From assembly GCA_002794775.1 (NCBI GenBank), contig NBAY01000011.1:186001-250000 (forward strand): a stretch of DNA of 64,000 bases, given 5' to 3'. Below the pieces are notes generated by a model, which was not told the origin of the DNA, did not search any database, and worked only from the letters and a program-made list of their open reading frames with translations. Below, piece after piece: positions 36,001-48,250 of the stretch. The stretch comes from Porodaedalea pini (taxonomy: Eukaryota; Basidiomycota; Agaricomycetes; Hymenochaetales; Hymenochaetaceae). A program made the translations under genes and the position numbers. Each line of letters begins with the position of its first letter. Position 1 is the stretch's first letter.

Positions 36001-39000
36001 CTCCGTCCGACAATGCGACAGAGACGTCTCAGAAAGTGGAAGACGCTCAGAAGGCTCAGGACGCCCATTTTTATGCGTGTTTCTTGATGCAGAGTCTTTC
36101 TGAGCTCTTGTTTTCGTACGAGCAATGCAAAGTTGCATTTTTAACATATCCGAAAAAGCGCACGCAAACTCCGGCGAAGGACGTGTTCTCGCGCTCAAAG
36201 TCGACTGCACTCAACTTCCTTCTAACAGAACTCGTATCATTTGGACCCTTTAATGCGGAGCCGAAATTTGATTCGAGGAAGAGAATGATTTTGTGCAACT
36301 GGGCTATGTCGGTCATCGTGGCTCTGTGCGTTGATAGCTCTGCTTCGCACGAGATGCAACATAATTCGCCCGACGTGACGTCTATTCGGAAACTCGTCTT
36401 GGAGTCGATAAGCAGATCCATCAAGGATACCCTTTCGAGCGAGCCTGTCGACGTTAGATACGGGAGAACTCTTGCATTGGCGGATCTTTGCCACAGGCTT
36501 CTATCGGTTCGATTCGGCTCCGGTTCTACAAAGTCAACTGAAGAAACTCCAATGCATCTTGCCAAAATAATGCTTGAGAAGAATTATGTTGCCACATTGA
36601 CAAATGTGCTCACTGATGTCGACTTGAATTATCCGAATATGCGTAGCCTCATAGCAGCTATTCTCAGGCCTTTGGAGTATCTGTACGCATTTCTATTTTG
36701 TTCGAAAAAGTAAGATTACTGACTTCATTTTAGTACGAAAGTCGCAATCAAAATGGGACGCTCAGACAAGGACAAAGAGGGCCTGGATAAGAAGATTTTG
36801 AGCTCGAGCTCCGTCTCCTCCGAAGAATCCGATGAAGACGAAGATGACGACGACGGTATGGATACAGAGGAAAGGGAGGAGACCCCTGACTTGTATCGTA
36901 ACTCCTCGCTTGGAATGTACGCCGTTCTCTTGACGACTCAAACTTTAAACCAACTAAACCGTTAAATTTCTACAGGTATTCGGGCGTAAGATGAGGTTAA
37001 TTGACTTGTCGCATCCGTACTGACTGTGTTTGTTTAGGAGATGGAAGAAGCTCATTACAATGAGGAAGATGAGGATGGGATGGATGAAGATGGAGATGAA
37101 GAAGACGAAGACGTCGATGTTGACTATGACGAAGATTCGGCTAGCGAAGATTCTTCGAATACCGAGCCGGAAGATGAGGCAGACGAACACGCCATCGCTG
37201 CTGAAATTGACAATCCTCCGGACGGTTGGGTCGATATGGATGAGGACATGGTAGACGACCCTGACGAGATGGATGATGATGACGACGAAGGGGACGACGT
37301 CGAGGAGGAGGAGGGTGCAGATGGACAGATCATGTGGCAGGTGCGAATATCGATGGTGTACTTCGTTCGCGTTACTTACATCCGTCGACCCGAAGGCCCC
37401 TAATGCTGATGGTGATGCTGCGGGTGGACTCTTGGTCGATGAAGGGGATGAAGACGACCTTGACGATGCGGGAATGGTCGACGGGGACGATCGAGGTGGA
37501 GATGACGAAGATGCCGATATATTCTCTGCAGCTGATGGGTACGTGTCACGATTTCTAGTTAAATGATTTTGTGTTCTCAAGTGACATATGCTAGGCTCGC
37601 CGGGGAAATTGGAGAACTCGAGCATACGGACCAATTCACCCAAGGCTTAGAAGATCCATTCGGTCTGGGCCGGCCCCTTAGCCGAGGCATGCGAGTCGGT
37701 AGTCGCTTATTTTTTGGCGGAGGTGCCAACGTTCAAGGCCGAGGTATGAGAATTATGTTTTAATGCCTTGCGGTGCTGACGCACAAAGCCACGTTTAGAC
37801 ATAGATTCTGACATGCAGATTTTCGGGCGGCCTCGCTATCCCGCCATCAGCGCCGAAGCGATGTCGCACCCTTTACTTGTGGATGCTAGCAATACGGTTG
37901 CTCCTTCCAATGGGCAAACTCGATCTACACAGAATAGGCGAGCGCGAGGCGGAGGTATCCTTCCAAGCAATCCTTACACTGAGGTCCTGCAGACCATCGA
38001 GGAACTAGTTGGCGGTGGAGCTATGCAGCTCGTCCAAGAACTTATGACTCGGACTGGAATTGGAGGTACTCTCGGCGCTGACATTCGGGTCGAAGTACCT
38101 CAAGGCGCTGGTGGTCTCCTCGTAGACCGAGCTCAGATGAATCGTCAAGGTCGGACCGCCATCTCAACATCCGTTAGATTGAGAGACCCTCGATCTGGTG
38201 AATCTCGCACAGACGGACCCGAATTTGGCCCGTTGCAGACGATTCAACGTTGGTCAGAAGAGGCAAAGATTACGCACGGAAAACACCTCCAAGATCGGGT
38301 CCAGAGGTTGTGTAATCATATTGTTCTGGCTTTACTCCCGGATGCTCGCGAAGCGGCGAAGAGGGCAAGGGAGAAGGAAGAAAAGGAGAAGGCTGAAAGA
38401 GAGGCATTAGAGAAGGAGTCAGCAGAAAAATTGGCGAAGGAAGCTGAGGAGAAGGCGGCAAAGGAGGCTGAAGAGAAGGCGGCAGCCGAGAAGGAGGCGG
38501 TGGAAAAGGCAGCAACGGAGGCGGCGGCAGCGGCGGAGACAGCAACTGAGGAGGCGGCAGAGAGAGCAGCCGCATCGACTGATATCGCACAAGATACTAC
38601 GTCATCGCAACTTTCTAATATCAGTGCTGGCGATGAACGGGTCTCAACAGACGAAGACGCGGAAATGATGGACGCAACGATCACTGCGGAGGACGTACCT
38701 AGAGCGGGCGAAACTGTTGAGCAAAGCACCCCAAACGCAAGTACCGCACCCTCTGGAGAAGGAGTTTCAACAGCTCCTGAGCGGATTACTGTCACTATTC
38801 ACGGGAATGCAGTCGATATCACCGATACCGGTATTGATCCTACGTTCTTGGAGGCGCTACCGGATGACATGCGCGAGGAAGTACTCAACCAGCACTTCCG
38901 GGAGCAACGCTCATCTCAGGCTGAGCACCCAACCGAATCTCAAATCAGTCCAGAGTTCCTTGATGCTCTGCCTCCAGAGATTCGCGCGGAGATCTTAAGG

Positions 39001-42000
39001 GAGGAGCGACTAGAGCGAAACAGGCGAGAGCGCCAGCAAAATGGCGAAGGAGAGGCTCCTGCTCAGGCCCCGGGCCCTGCTGACATGGGAGCCGCGGATT
39101 TCATCGCGAGTCTTGATCCCCAGTTGCGACAGGTCGTCCTGCTCGACTCTGACGAAGGAATCCTACAGACACTTCCGTCGCATATGGTTGCTGAGGCAGG
39201 AGTCTATCGCGAAAGGACACCCCACATCCACCACCGTGACCTTCGTGCAGCTGCATCATCAGGCGGAAATGCTGCGCCTACACCTCGCAAGATCCCCCCT
39301 ACGCGTGACGCAATTCAGTTGCTAGATCGACCCGGGATAACAGCTCTCGTCAGGCTTCTGTTCTTTCCACAGCTATCTAAAAAGACAATCCTTCATAAGG
39401 TCCTCCTAAATCTTTGCGAGAATTCGAAGTCACGAACGGAGCTCTTTAACGTGCTTCTGAGTATCTTGCAGGATGGTACAGGCGACCTTGCCCTGGTGGA
39501 CAAGAGTTTTTCACAGCTGTCTTTCCGTGGTGGCAAAGGGGCGGCGCATGTCTCTGCAAAAAGCATCGGGAAGCAGAAGGAGCCGAGTCTTTCGACTTCT
39601 TCTCCTATCGTGCCAAGTGAAGTGCCTCCGGACCTTGTCGCACAGCGTTGCCTAGACGCTCTTACTTTCATCGTTGGCACCAATGAACTTTCTTCTCTTT
39701 TCTTCCTAACAGAACATGAACTGCCGGCGGGACTGAAGAGAAGCGTGTTGAAGAAAGGGAAGGGCAAGGAGAAGCAGGCCGCTCAATCCCATTATCCCAT
39801 CGTCTTACTCTTGGGCCTCCTTGATCGTCAGACGTTATTGAAAACGCCTAGCATAATGGACTCCGTTGCCGGCTTGTTGGATGCGGTGACACGACCGTTG
39901 ACTAGCTTGAAGGACGACTTGAAGAAGAAAGAAGACTCCGGAGAACAGTCTTCTGCGTCGGCAGAAGCCAGTCTGCAACAAGTTGCTCCTGATGCGCCAG
40001 CGCTGCCTGCCACAACTGACCCTATTACTGCAACAGGTGAGTTCTGCCCTTATTTTTATAGTCTTTCCCTTCAACTAATTCGGGACTTTGTGGCAAGGAC
40101 AAGCAGAAGCTTCCACTATCCAGTCGGTCGAGGCATCGGGGAATAAACCATCATCTGTGGAGTCCGTAGAAGAAAAGATCCTTCTCGCGAACCCTCCACA
40201 GATTCCTCACCCTGCGCTAAGGTCTATCGTGAACATCCTTACTATTGGGGAATGTTCAGGACGGACGTTTCAGCATACTTTGGCGCTTATTCAACATCTT
40301 TCATTCTTACCGGATGCACGGGATATTATCGCTCAAGAGTTGAGGCTCAAAGCTCATGACTTCGGGCTTAATCTTTCTACAGACTTGGACATCCTGATCG
40401 TTGCGTTGCAGAGTGGCGACGCACAGGACGACTTGCCTTCTTCAGTAGTGGCCAAATTATCTCCCGCTTCCTCAGATCAAGCCAAGTTACTTCGTGTCCT
40501 GAAAACGATTGATTACATGTATTCCAAGGCGGAGCCTAACCCAAGTCGTTCTCCGGATCTACCACTCGGCGATGGCATTCGGGAGATCTACGAGACTTTC
40601 AGCTTTACCCCGCTCTGGAAAAAGCTCAGCGAATGCTTAACTGTAGTGGAAAGCAGGGCAAATGTGGAGCATGTTGCGACAATTTTATTGCCATTAATCG
40701 AGTCTCTGATGGTTGTCTGCAAGAACGTGGGAGTGAAGAATATTCCCGCTTTTATTGTTCCCGGATCTCCTCGCTCCCCTCTGCCGTCCGACCAGTCGGT
40801 GGACGATTTGTTCGTCTCGTTCACTGACGATCACCGGAAGATTTTGAACCTGATGGTGCGGAACAACCCCTCGCTTATGTCTGGTTCGTTTTCTCTGCTT
40901 GTTCAAAACTCCAGAGTTCTCGACTTCGACAACAAACGCAACTACTTCAATCAGCAGCTTCACAAGCGCCCATATCCTAGAGAGCATTATGGATCTCTTC
41001 AAGTCAACGTACGCCGCGCGCGCGTTTTCGAGGACAGTTTTCATGCTTTCCAGCACAAGACCGGTGATCAAGTCAAGTACGGCAAACTTAGCGTACGGTT
41101 CTATGCTGAAGAGGGTGTCGATGCGGGAGGAGTCACGCGAGAATGGTTCCAGATTCTTGCTCGTCAGATGTTCAATCCCAATTATGCTCTTTTCGAACCA
41201 TGTGCGGCAGACAGGCAGACGTATCAACCGAATCGGGCATCCGAGATAAACCCTGACCACTTGTCGTACTTCAAATTCGTCGGCAGAGTCATAGGGAAGG
41301 CAATTTACGACGGTCGTCTCATGGATGCTCATTTTGCGAGGAGTCTGTATCGTATGCTCCTTGGCAAACGTGTTGATTACCGAGACGTAGAGTGGGTAGA
41401 TCCGGAATACTACAAGTCCTTATGCTGGATTCTCGAAAATGACCCTACTATGTTGGACCTGACTTTCATCACAGAAGTTGACGAGGTTGGTCGTTCTGCT
41501 TTTTCCTGATTTATAATATAGTAACCACCTCCTTTCAGTTTGGAAGGCACGCTGTCATCCCGCTCAAGGAGAACGGTGCTTCAATTCCGGTGACAATGGA
41601 GAACAGAAAAGAATATGTCCAGCTTGCAGCTCAATACCGACTGCACTCATCTATCGCTAAGCAAATCGATAATTTGCTTTCAGGATTTTATGAAGTGATC
41701 CCAAAAGATCTGATCTCGATTGTAAGTTGTTGCAGTGACCTCAAAAATCTACTTACCCATAACGACTATTTAGTTCAATGAACAAGAGGTTGAACTCCTT
41801 ATTTCCGGTACGCCGGACATAGACGTTGACGAATGGAGGGCCGCCACAGAGTACCACGGCTACTCGAGCTCTGACCCCGTCATCGTCTGGTGGTGGAGGG
41901 CACTGAAATCTTTCAACCGTGATGAACGCGCCAAGGTACTCAGCTTTGCCACGGGAACCACTCGGGTACCGTTAGGAGGATTTGGCGAGCTGCAAGGCGT

Positions 42001-42225
42001 ACAGGGTGTACAGCGATTCTCCATTCACCGGGCTTATGGTGACCCCGATCGTCTGCCTCAGGCTCATACTTGTACGTTTTTTCCAGATTCTACGTTCGTA
42101 CCTTGCTGACCCTCCGGATAGGCTTCAATCAGATTGACCTTCCTCAATACTCGTCTTACGAAAAGCTCCGTCAACAGTTGCTTTTGGCCATTAATGAAGG
42201 AGGAGAGGGGTTCGGCTTCGCTTAA
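30078..42225 (+). CDS. TOM1: Giant HECT-type E3 ubiquitin ligase (Tom1/HUWE1 family)
   Basis: The gene spans 12.1 kb with many ~50-60-nt introns, and I estimate roughly 3,600 residues. It ubiquitinates proteins such as excess histones and ribosomal proteins and acts in nucleus and cytosol. The start [13 protein letters not shown] (30,078-30,116) splices over 52 nt to [20 protein letters not shown]; a second early join is at 30,465/30,529 ([18 protein letters not shown]). Then come helical-repeat DUF908/DUF913-type regions (30.3-33.7 kb), a UBA domain ([20 protein letters not shown], near 34,470-34,570), a very acidic tract (36.8-37.5 kb), a Lys/Glu/Ala coiled segment (38.34-38.58 kb) and two ubiquitin-binding motifs ([16 protein letters not shown] and [16 protein letters not shown], 38.83-39.0 kb). 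The C-terminal HECT domain (about 40.9-42.2 kb) includes [31 protein letters not shown] and the catalytic Cys in QAHTCFNQIDLP. It ends GEGFGFA. Confidence 0.95.
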
Positions 42226-43312
42226 TTATCATCGTTCGCATTCTCAGCATTGTTCTTGCATTGTATTTGCATTGTATAACATCATTCGCAATAAAGCCTA
42301 TGTCTTAGATGTCAATAATCAATTTTCGTAATCGTATATAAACTGTGTGATGCGAGTTCAAACATAACTTTTCTCTGAAGGAACTCCCCCAAGCTTTCGT
42401 GACCTCGACGCGTCGCGTGAGCGCCGGCCCTCAACCAAGTAAATTAATGATTTTAGCGACTTTTGTTCCGTACTCATTCCTTGCAGCCACTTTTCCAATA
42501 AAAGCGTCCATCTCATTGCTACCTGTTGACCTCATTTGAGCCAACTCTGTGCTCCGTCCCATCTATCAAGTTTTCTTGCACTCCGAACATGAGTCTAAGT
42601 GGAACTGAAAGCGGACTTTTTCAGTCCCCTTGTAAAAGATCTTGTATAGATCGCGATACTTGAGTTTCCAGAGATTTTCGACTCTTGATATGTCCACATA
42701 TGAATCCTCTGCAATTGACAGAAAATGCGCAGACCAAGTAGCCGGTAGTAGCCCCTCGTCTGAGGAACCCTGCAGAGGTACATACGTATGTATATATGGG
42801 GCCCTCCTTCTCATCACGTACCCACACACTCACCAATTCCGGAGGTGTATCGACATCGAGACATACTAATACACGGACAAATCTACTCTACTAATATACC
42901 GATACACATTTGCCAGTTCGTCGTGGCAGTTGCAATCAGTTCCTGAGCGAAGACAAAGTCACTGGCAATGCCTACTCATCATCAATATGCATGCGTTCTT
43001 TATAAATACAAAAAAAGGTTCGAATCCCTATCCGAAGAGTCCCACCAATAAGCTCGAAAGTCTACAGCGAGAAAATGGAGAAGTCCACATGCATAACTAA
43101 GTAATTGTGTACAGAACCCAAGAATGTCTGATAATAATAAAATCCGCGGATGGGAGAATAAGGAACTGGAAAAGGCGGTTTCGTGTGATAGCAATGTGAT
43201 AGGACGTGGGAGGACATGAGCTCGTAGCAGATAAGCAGCGACAACTATGGCCGAATAACACAAACCAAGATAACCAAGGCGAACCAAGCAAGCGTCTTTT
43301 ATTCCTCACAGG
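42226..43312. other. 1.1-kb convergent intergenic region
   Basis: This lies between the stops of TOM1 and the PL14-like gene. It contains the TOM1 polyadenylation signal and otherwise short frames on both strands without family resemblance. Confidence 0.45.
42290..42295 (+). terminator. Polyadenylation signal for TOM1
   Basis: A canonical AATAAA lies 65 nt after the TOM1 stop codon in AT-rich sequence, a fitting place for 3'-end processing. Confidence 0.55.
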
Positions 43313-44608
43313 TCACACAAGCTCTATCCCGCAGAAGAAGACGAGGACCGCAACCAGGATGATCCAGCCCCACTCCATCACCGTTGCGCGCGTACGCACA
43401 CTACTGCTCATGGTCGACGCAGACGATGAGCCCCACATTTCGATGTTGCGGAAGTATGTGTGCGTGTCGACCGGAGTGGCCCAAGTGTTGTCATTGCCAC
43501 CGAAGAATGTTCTGTGGGAGTTAAAAAAAGAAGTCATTTTGTTGAGGTGAGTGAGAGACTGGCATGCTAATAGGGTGGCATACGAGAAGAAAAAACCGCC
43601 CGGATTCACAGAATCATCTGTGCGGAACTGTACTCCCTTTTGCGAGATGGCGAGGATATCATTAAAGCTAGGCAATCTCAGTTAGAGACTGCAGGTGCGA
43701 AAGGATCTCGAACTCACTATAACGCGATGTAACCGTTGGAAGAGCCAGGCGGGGAGTTCATCTGGACGAGCAGAGACACTCGGCTCCATCTATGCAGATA
43801 TCAAATACATTAACGTTCTGAAATTGAATGATTACTCACTGTCCGGAAGGGAAACTGAATGCGCCTCTCTGGATACTGACGCCAAAATCATCATTGCATT
43901 TGATATTGTCGTCGTTACAGATACCATTGGACTTAGGTATATAGGCATACACTGTCATTAAAATATCGTTTTCATTACATGAAGAGCGTAACAGGTGTTC
44001 AGATACTTACCTTCGCCCGCTCCGTCTTTTCTCCACATCAGACGCGTACTGAAGCAGTCCGTGCCAGTAGGTTCCTTGCCTCCGGAGCACCCCGTAACGC
44101 TGGGACCACCTCTGATCCCAGGCAGCTTCCCACCTTTGACCCAGTTAAACCCTGAATCAAATGCAAGCTCATACGAAACTAGCATAGACTGGAACGGCGT
44201 GGAAGAATTCCACAGCGAGTAGAACTGTGCGCCGCCAGTCTGGTTGTTGAAGGAGCCAGCAGGGTAGTTGATTTGAAGCACGGTGCCATTTGTCGAGTTC
44301 TCACCACTAGATGTTGGCACTTGATTGTTCGGGAAAGGGTCGTCGATGAACTTGAGGTCGCTTTCACCGTTGCTGATGTGACCCTTGCTGAGAGACCACC
44401 CCGAGACGACGAAGTCGTCGGTGTCGTTCGCGGTGAGGGTGGCGCTCGGGAAGGGCAGAGTAGTTGAAGTTGTGAGCGAGTACTGGGTCGCTATGGATGC
44501 GACGGGCGTCGTGTCATCCGCAAAGACGCGTGTGACTGCGAGACATAGAGAAAGAGCGTGGAGGAGCTGCGCTCTGCGCGCTCTCAAGGACATAATGGTA
44601 AAAAGCAA
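43313..44608 (-). CDS. Secreted PL14-like polysaccharide lyase, C-terminally anchored
   Basis: It resembles fungal proteins classed with polysaccharide lyase family 14 (glucuronan/alginate-lyase fold); substrate is not known here. Five exons join in frame: 44,608-44,011, 43,951-43,840, 43,789-43,718, 43,667-43,584 and 43,511-43,313. A signal peptide is visible (AQLLHALSLCLAVTRVFA). Family features are GFNWVKGGKLPGIRGG, CFSTRLMWRKDGAGE-VYAYIP (across a splice), SPPGSSNGYIALYF, a conserved FRTDDSVNPGGFFFS-TFFGGND and TYFRNIEMWGSS. After a short Ser/Thr-rich linker the protein ends in WGWIILVAVLVFFCGIELV, a hydrophobic tail that could be a membrane anchor or a GPI-attachment signal. The start at 44,608 (354 aa) or 44,593 (349 aa) is open; the latter gives the cleaner signal peptide. 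Divergent from NAR1. Confidence 0.82.
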
Positions 44609-44887
44609 GGAAGGCCGTCGAGCGATAGAAAAAATATCGCCTCTTAGAGTGGTAATTGGGTTGGATGTTATGTCTCAGACGTCGGGCAACGGCGCGTATA
44701 GATCGCGACTGTCGTGGTCGTCGTGTGGGTCAGCCCCGTCGTGTGCGCGTCGGCTGTGCACGTACCCGATTAAGGGCTCGTCGATCACGCCGATCACGAT
44801 CTAATGCCGACGAGTCCCGAAGCGGCGAATCGAAAGATGTTCTGCAGACACAGTTAGTCATCGCGCTGCACCTTCCTCTCGACCTCC
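44609..44887. promoter_or_regulatory. 279-bp bidirectional promoter (PL14-like / NAR1)
   Basis: The start codons of two divergent genes, one a secreted enzyme and one an essential Fe-S factor, flank this segment. No specific motif was recognised. Confidence 0.45.
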
Positions 44888-47090
44888 ATGGCGTTCTCGG
44901 GCGCACTCACGCTCACAGATCTCAACGACTTCATCACGCCATCCCAGGCGTGCATCAAGCCAGTTGAGCAGTCGAATCCGCAGACTACGAAAGACGAAGG
45001 GGCAGCTTCGGTGCGTATATGCTCATCTAGACTCTCGGAGGATGCTCACAGGTTTACTCTTGTGACTGGTCAAAAGACACAGATCCACGTTGACTCATCG
45101 GGCTCTTATTATGAGGTGTCAAAGGCGGATGCATCGAATACCAGAGCCGCTTCGCGTAAACTCGAGACTGCGCAGATAAGTCTGAACGACTGCTTGGCGT
45201 GCAGGTCAGTCTATCAAGCACGAGTTGTATTAGCGTCTCCGTACTTATCGCTATCACTTGAAACAGCGGATGTATAACGTCCGCAGAATCAGTACTGATC
45301 ACGATGCAGTCACACGAGGAGGTCCTCAACGTCCTTGCGTCGAACCCTCCAACGATATGCGTGGATCACAAGACCCTTGTGCTCTCTATCTCTCCCCAAT
45401 CACTCGCCTCTCTCGCCGCCACCATCTCGTCCACCTCCACCAGCACGGTCACACTCAATCAGGTCCTCCACAGAGTCGTGGCCTTCGCGCGCGCGCTTGG
45501 CTTCGAACACGTATACGACACCACCTTCGCCCGGCACCTCGCGCTTCTCGAGCACGCGCGCGAGTTCCACGAGCGCAAGCACGGGATCGCAGGCGGGGAA
45601 AATGCCGCGGGGAAGCTGCCCATGCTGGCGAGCGCGTGCCCCGGCTGGGTATGCTATGCGGAGAAGACGCACTCCGAAATGCTGCCGTTCATCAGCCGGA
45701 CGAAAAGTCCGCAGCAGGTCATGGGCGCGCTCGTCAAGAATTGGCTCGGTGAGAAGTGGGGCAAGAAGTGAGTGTCTTGTTCGTTTCTCGTTATCGTTCC
45801 TGCCACTCTATCCCCCATCCCCCCTTCTTCGACGCATGACCGCGTTTTGCTTCGCGTCCTGTCGATCTCATACTGATCTTCTCCCCCCCTTCTCCCCCTC
45901 TTCGTGGTCCAGGCCAGATCAGATCTACCACGTTACTGTAATGCCGTGCTACGACAAGAAGCTCGAGGCTTCGCGCCAGGACTTCTACAACGACATCTAC
46001 TCTACGCGCGACGTTGACTGTGTAATCACGACGGGAGAACTCGAAGTCATGATGCGCGAGCGCGCCTGGGATCTCTCACAGCCGCTCCCCTCCGAAACTC
46101 CTGCGCCTTTACCCGACCTCTCCCTTCCCTCGTCTCCCGACGACGCGCCCGATCACCCTACAGGTCCCTCCCTCCCTGCGCTCCTCACTCACCCTGGCTC
46201 AAGCTCAGGCTCTTATCTACACTCCCTCCTCGCCGCACAAGCCACTTCCATCGCAGGCGCCGAGCTCACTACACGGCAGGTGCGCGGCGCAGACTTCGAG
46301 GAGTACATTCTACGCGCGCCTGACACGGGTGCAGTGTTGTTCAAGGCCGCGCGGTGCTATGGGTTTCGAAACCTGCAGAACGTCGTGCGCCGCGTGGGGC
46401 GCGCGGCGGGCGTACAGGTGGGGCGTGGGGCAGCGGGGCGTCTCGCGGCCGTGCGCGCAAGGGCGAAGCGCCGCGTGGGGAAGGATAAGGGTGTCGAGGA
46501 TGCGGAAGGAGAGGAGGAGGACCGCGCGTATGACTATGTCGAGGTTATGGCGTGTCCCGGTGGGTGTGTCAATGGCGGGGGCCAGCTCCGTCCCGTCTTA
46601 GGATCTACGACTTCAACTCAGACAGTGCAAAATGGCATTGAGAGCGAAGTACAGAACGGGGGTGGTGCTGGTCAGCCGATGAGCGATGCACGGTGGGGCG
46701 ACCGCGCATGGACCCGGCGCGTCGAGCAGGCGTACTGGCACGACCTGCCGACGCCGCCGCCCTCGCCGCCTCCGGAGCCCAAGGCAAAGCCCGAGCGTGT
46801 GTCTCCCCGCACTCTCTGCTCCTACCACTATCTCGAATTCCTTCACTACTTCACCCTCATCCTCATCAGCGCGTCTCCAAGCCGCTGACACCCTCGCGCT
46901 CCGCGTGCTTGCCGACCTTTGCAAGCCGTCCCCCAAGCCCGGTGGCGACGCAAGCGATCCAACTGCCCCGACGCCATCGTCGTGGGCGCACACGATGGAC
47001 GACACCGCCGAGGCACGCCGGTGCGCCTTCTTCCGCACGACGTACCGCGCGGTCGTAAGCGAAGTCGCCGGAATACAGGTCCAGTGGTAA
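44888..47090 (+). CDS. NAR1: Cytosolic Fe-S cluster assembly factor Nar1
   Basis: Nar1 is a hydrogenase-like protein that links the early and late parts of the cytosolic iron-sulfur assembly machinery. Five exons join in frame: 44,888-45,010, 45,077-45,204, 45,267-45,767, 45,913-46,796 and 46,870-47,090, giving 618 aa. An N-terminal cluster is formed by Cys22 (PSQACIKP) and [14 protein letters not shown], the latter across a splice. Cluster ligands of the hydrogenase-like core appear as [30 protein letters not shown] and [13 protein letters not shown]. Between them, proline/serine-rich insertions (46,080-46,240 and 46,420-46,530) make the protein longer than the roughly 490-residue yeast form. 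The last residues are GIQVQW; a C-terminal aromatic is a known recognition feature for the CIA targeting complex. Divergent from the PL14-like gene. Confidence 0.95.
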
Positions 47091-48250
47091 TCCGCCATTC
47101 CTTTCGTTCATTCATTAGATGTAGAATAGATTTGGACTGAGTATGTAATTCGGTACATGTGCACCACTATCCGCATCTCAACTTCCACCCAGGGAACCAA
47201 AGCAAGTCAGTCCAAGCAATGCATACAAAACAATATCATTATTAAGCACCACTCCGCAAGAGAAGACAGCGCAGTAAAGGAAAGACTCCTAACGATACTT
47301 AGGAAATAATAGAATAATATAGGCTAGGCTAATAGAGGGTGGGCGAGACAAGTCGTGGAGCATAAGGTACGCGGAGCGGTAAGGAGGTAGTCGATACAGC
47401 TTCGGGACGGATTGCGGCGACATGAACGGAGGTAAGGGGAAGAAGAGGGAAGGAGAAGAAGAGGAAGGGTAGAGAAGGGAAGGGGGGTGATTGGCCTGCA
47501 GGGAGAATGTCAATGCGAATGCGCATGCAAGGTGCAATGCAATGCAATACAAGGGATGCCGGATCGCGTGAACGATGAACGTATGTAAAATCGAGGTATG
47601 GAAAAGATGGAAAGGCAGATACACGAAGGATGAAAGAATAACGACGCGTGGTCGTGCGTGGCACGACGCACACAAGGGTTCAAGAAATTTTGAGAGAAAG
47701 GAAACTGATGAAACAAGAAGGCGAACGAGGATGGTAGTACAACATGGAACAGTCAAGGCAGAGAAGAATATAAGAATATGGCGTGGATAAGGAGGACGGG
47801 ATATCGGAGTCTGAAAGTCGTCGATCGAATCGAATGGGACTTCCGAGACTCAATGAAGAAGCGTGTGTGGAGAGGAAATATGCACAAGCGGGGAAGCGCT
47901 GTTGCGAATACATTGGTTGATTGATTGGAAGGTGGCCGGAGAAAGGGCTGAAGCAAAGCACGACGTCGAGTCGGCGCGGCGTGGTGGTAGTACATATTAA
48001 ATTTGTTTCAATTCAATTTGGTTCGAGTCCGTGTTCCGTTCGCAACGAGCGACCGAGGAGGGCGGGGTGCGTCGTCAAGCTCATCGAATATTATGCGGCG
48101 GCCGGCATCGCAGACGGGCTCCGAGTTCCGAATCCCGATTTTTGCGTTCCGCATTCCGCATTCCGTATTCGACGCATCGTTAAAGCAAGTTGGATGTGTG
48201 CACCCGGAGTCATCGGGGGTCTGGCAAAATGTGGGGGAAGGTGGTGGTGA
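47091..48250. other. 1.16-kb convergent intergenic region
   Basis: No gene is supported between the stops of NAR1 and the Cys-rich gene. Purine-rich (A/G) sequence runs from about 47,420 to 47,720 on the plus strand and a direct near-repeat of CCGAATTCCG-type sequence occurs near 48,120-48,170. Confidence 0.45.

Noticed and set aside
38270..38795. Minus-strand Pro/Leu- and Ser/Ala-rich frames inside TOM1
   Set aside because: They are the complement of the Lys/Glu/Ala coil of TOM1, which is in frame with UBM motifs and the HECT domain.
43010..43030. GGTTCGAATCCC on the plus strand, resembling a tRNA T-loop
   Set aside because: Flanking bases cannot form a T-stem and there is no cloverleaf upstream.
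47289..47995. Several overlapping minus-strand frames rich in Ser, Leu and Phe
   Set aside because: They arise from purine-rich sequence on the plus strand and overlap each other in different frames.
48008..48025. GGTTCGAGTCC on the plus strand, resembling a tRNA T-loop
   Set aside because: There is no complementary stem on both sides and no D-arm upstream.
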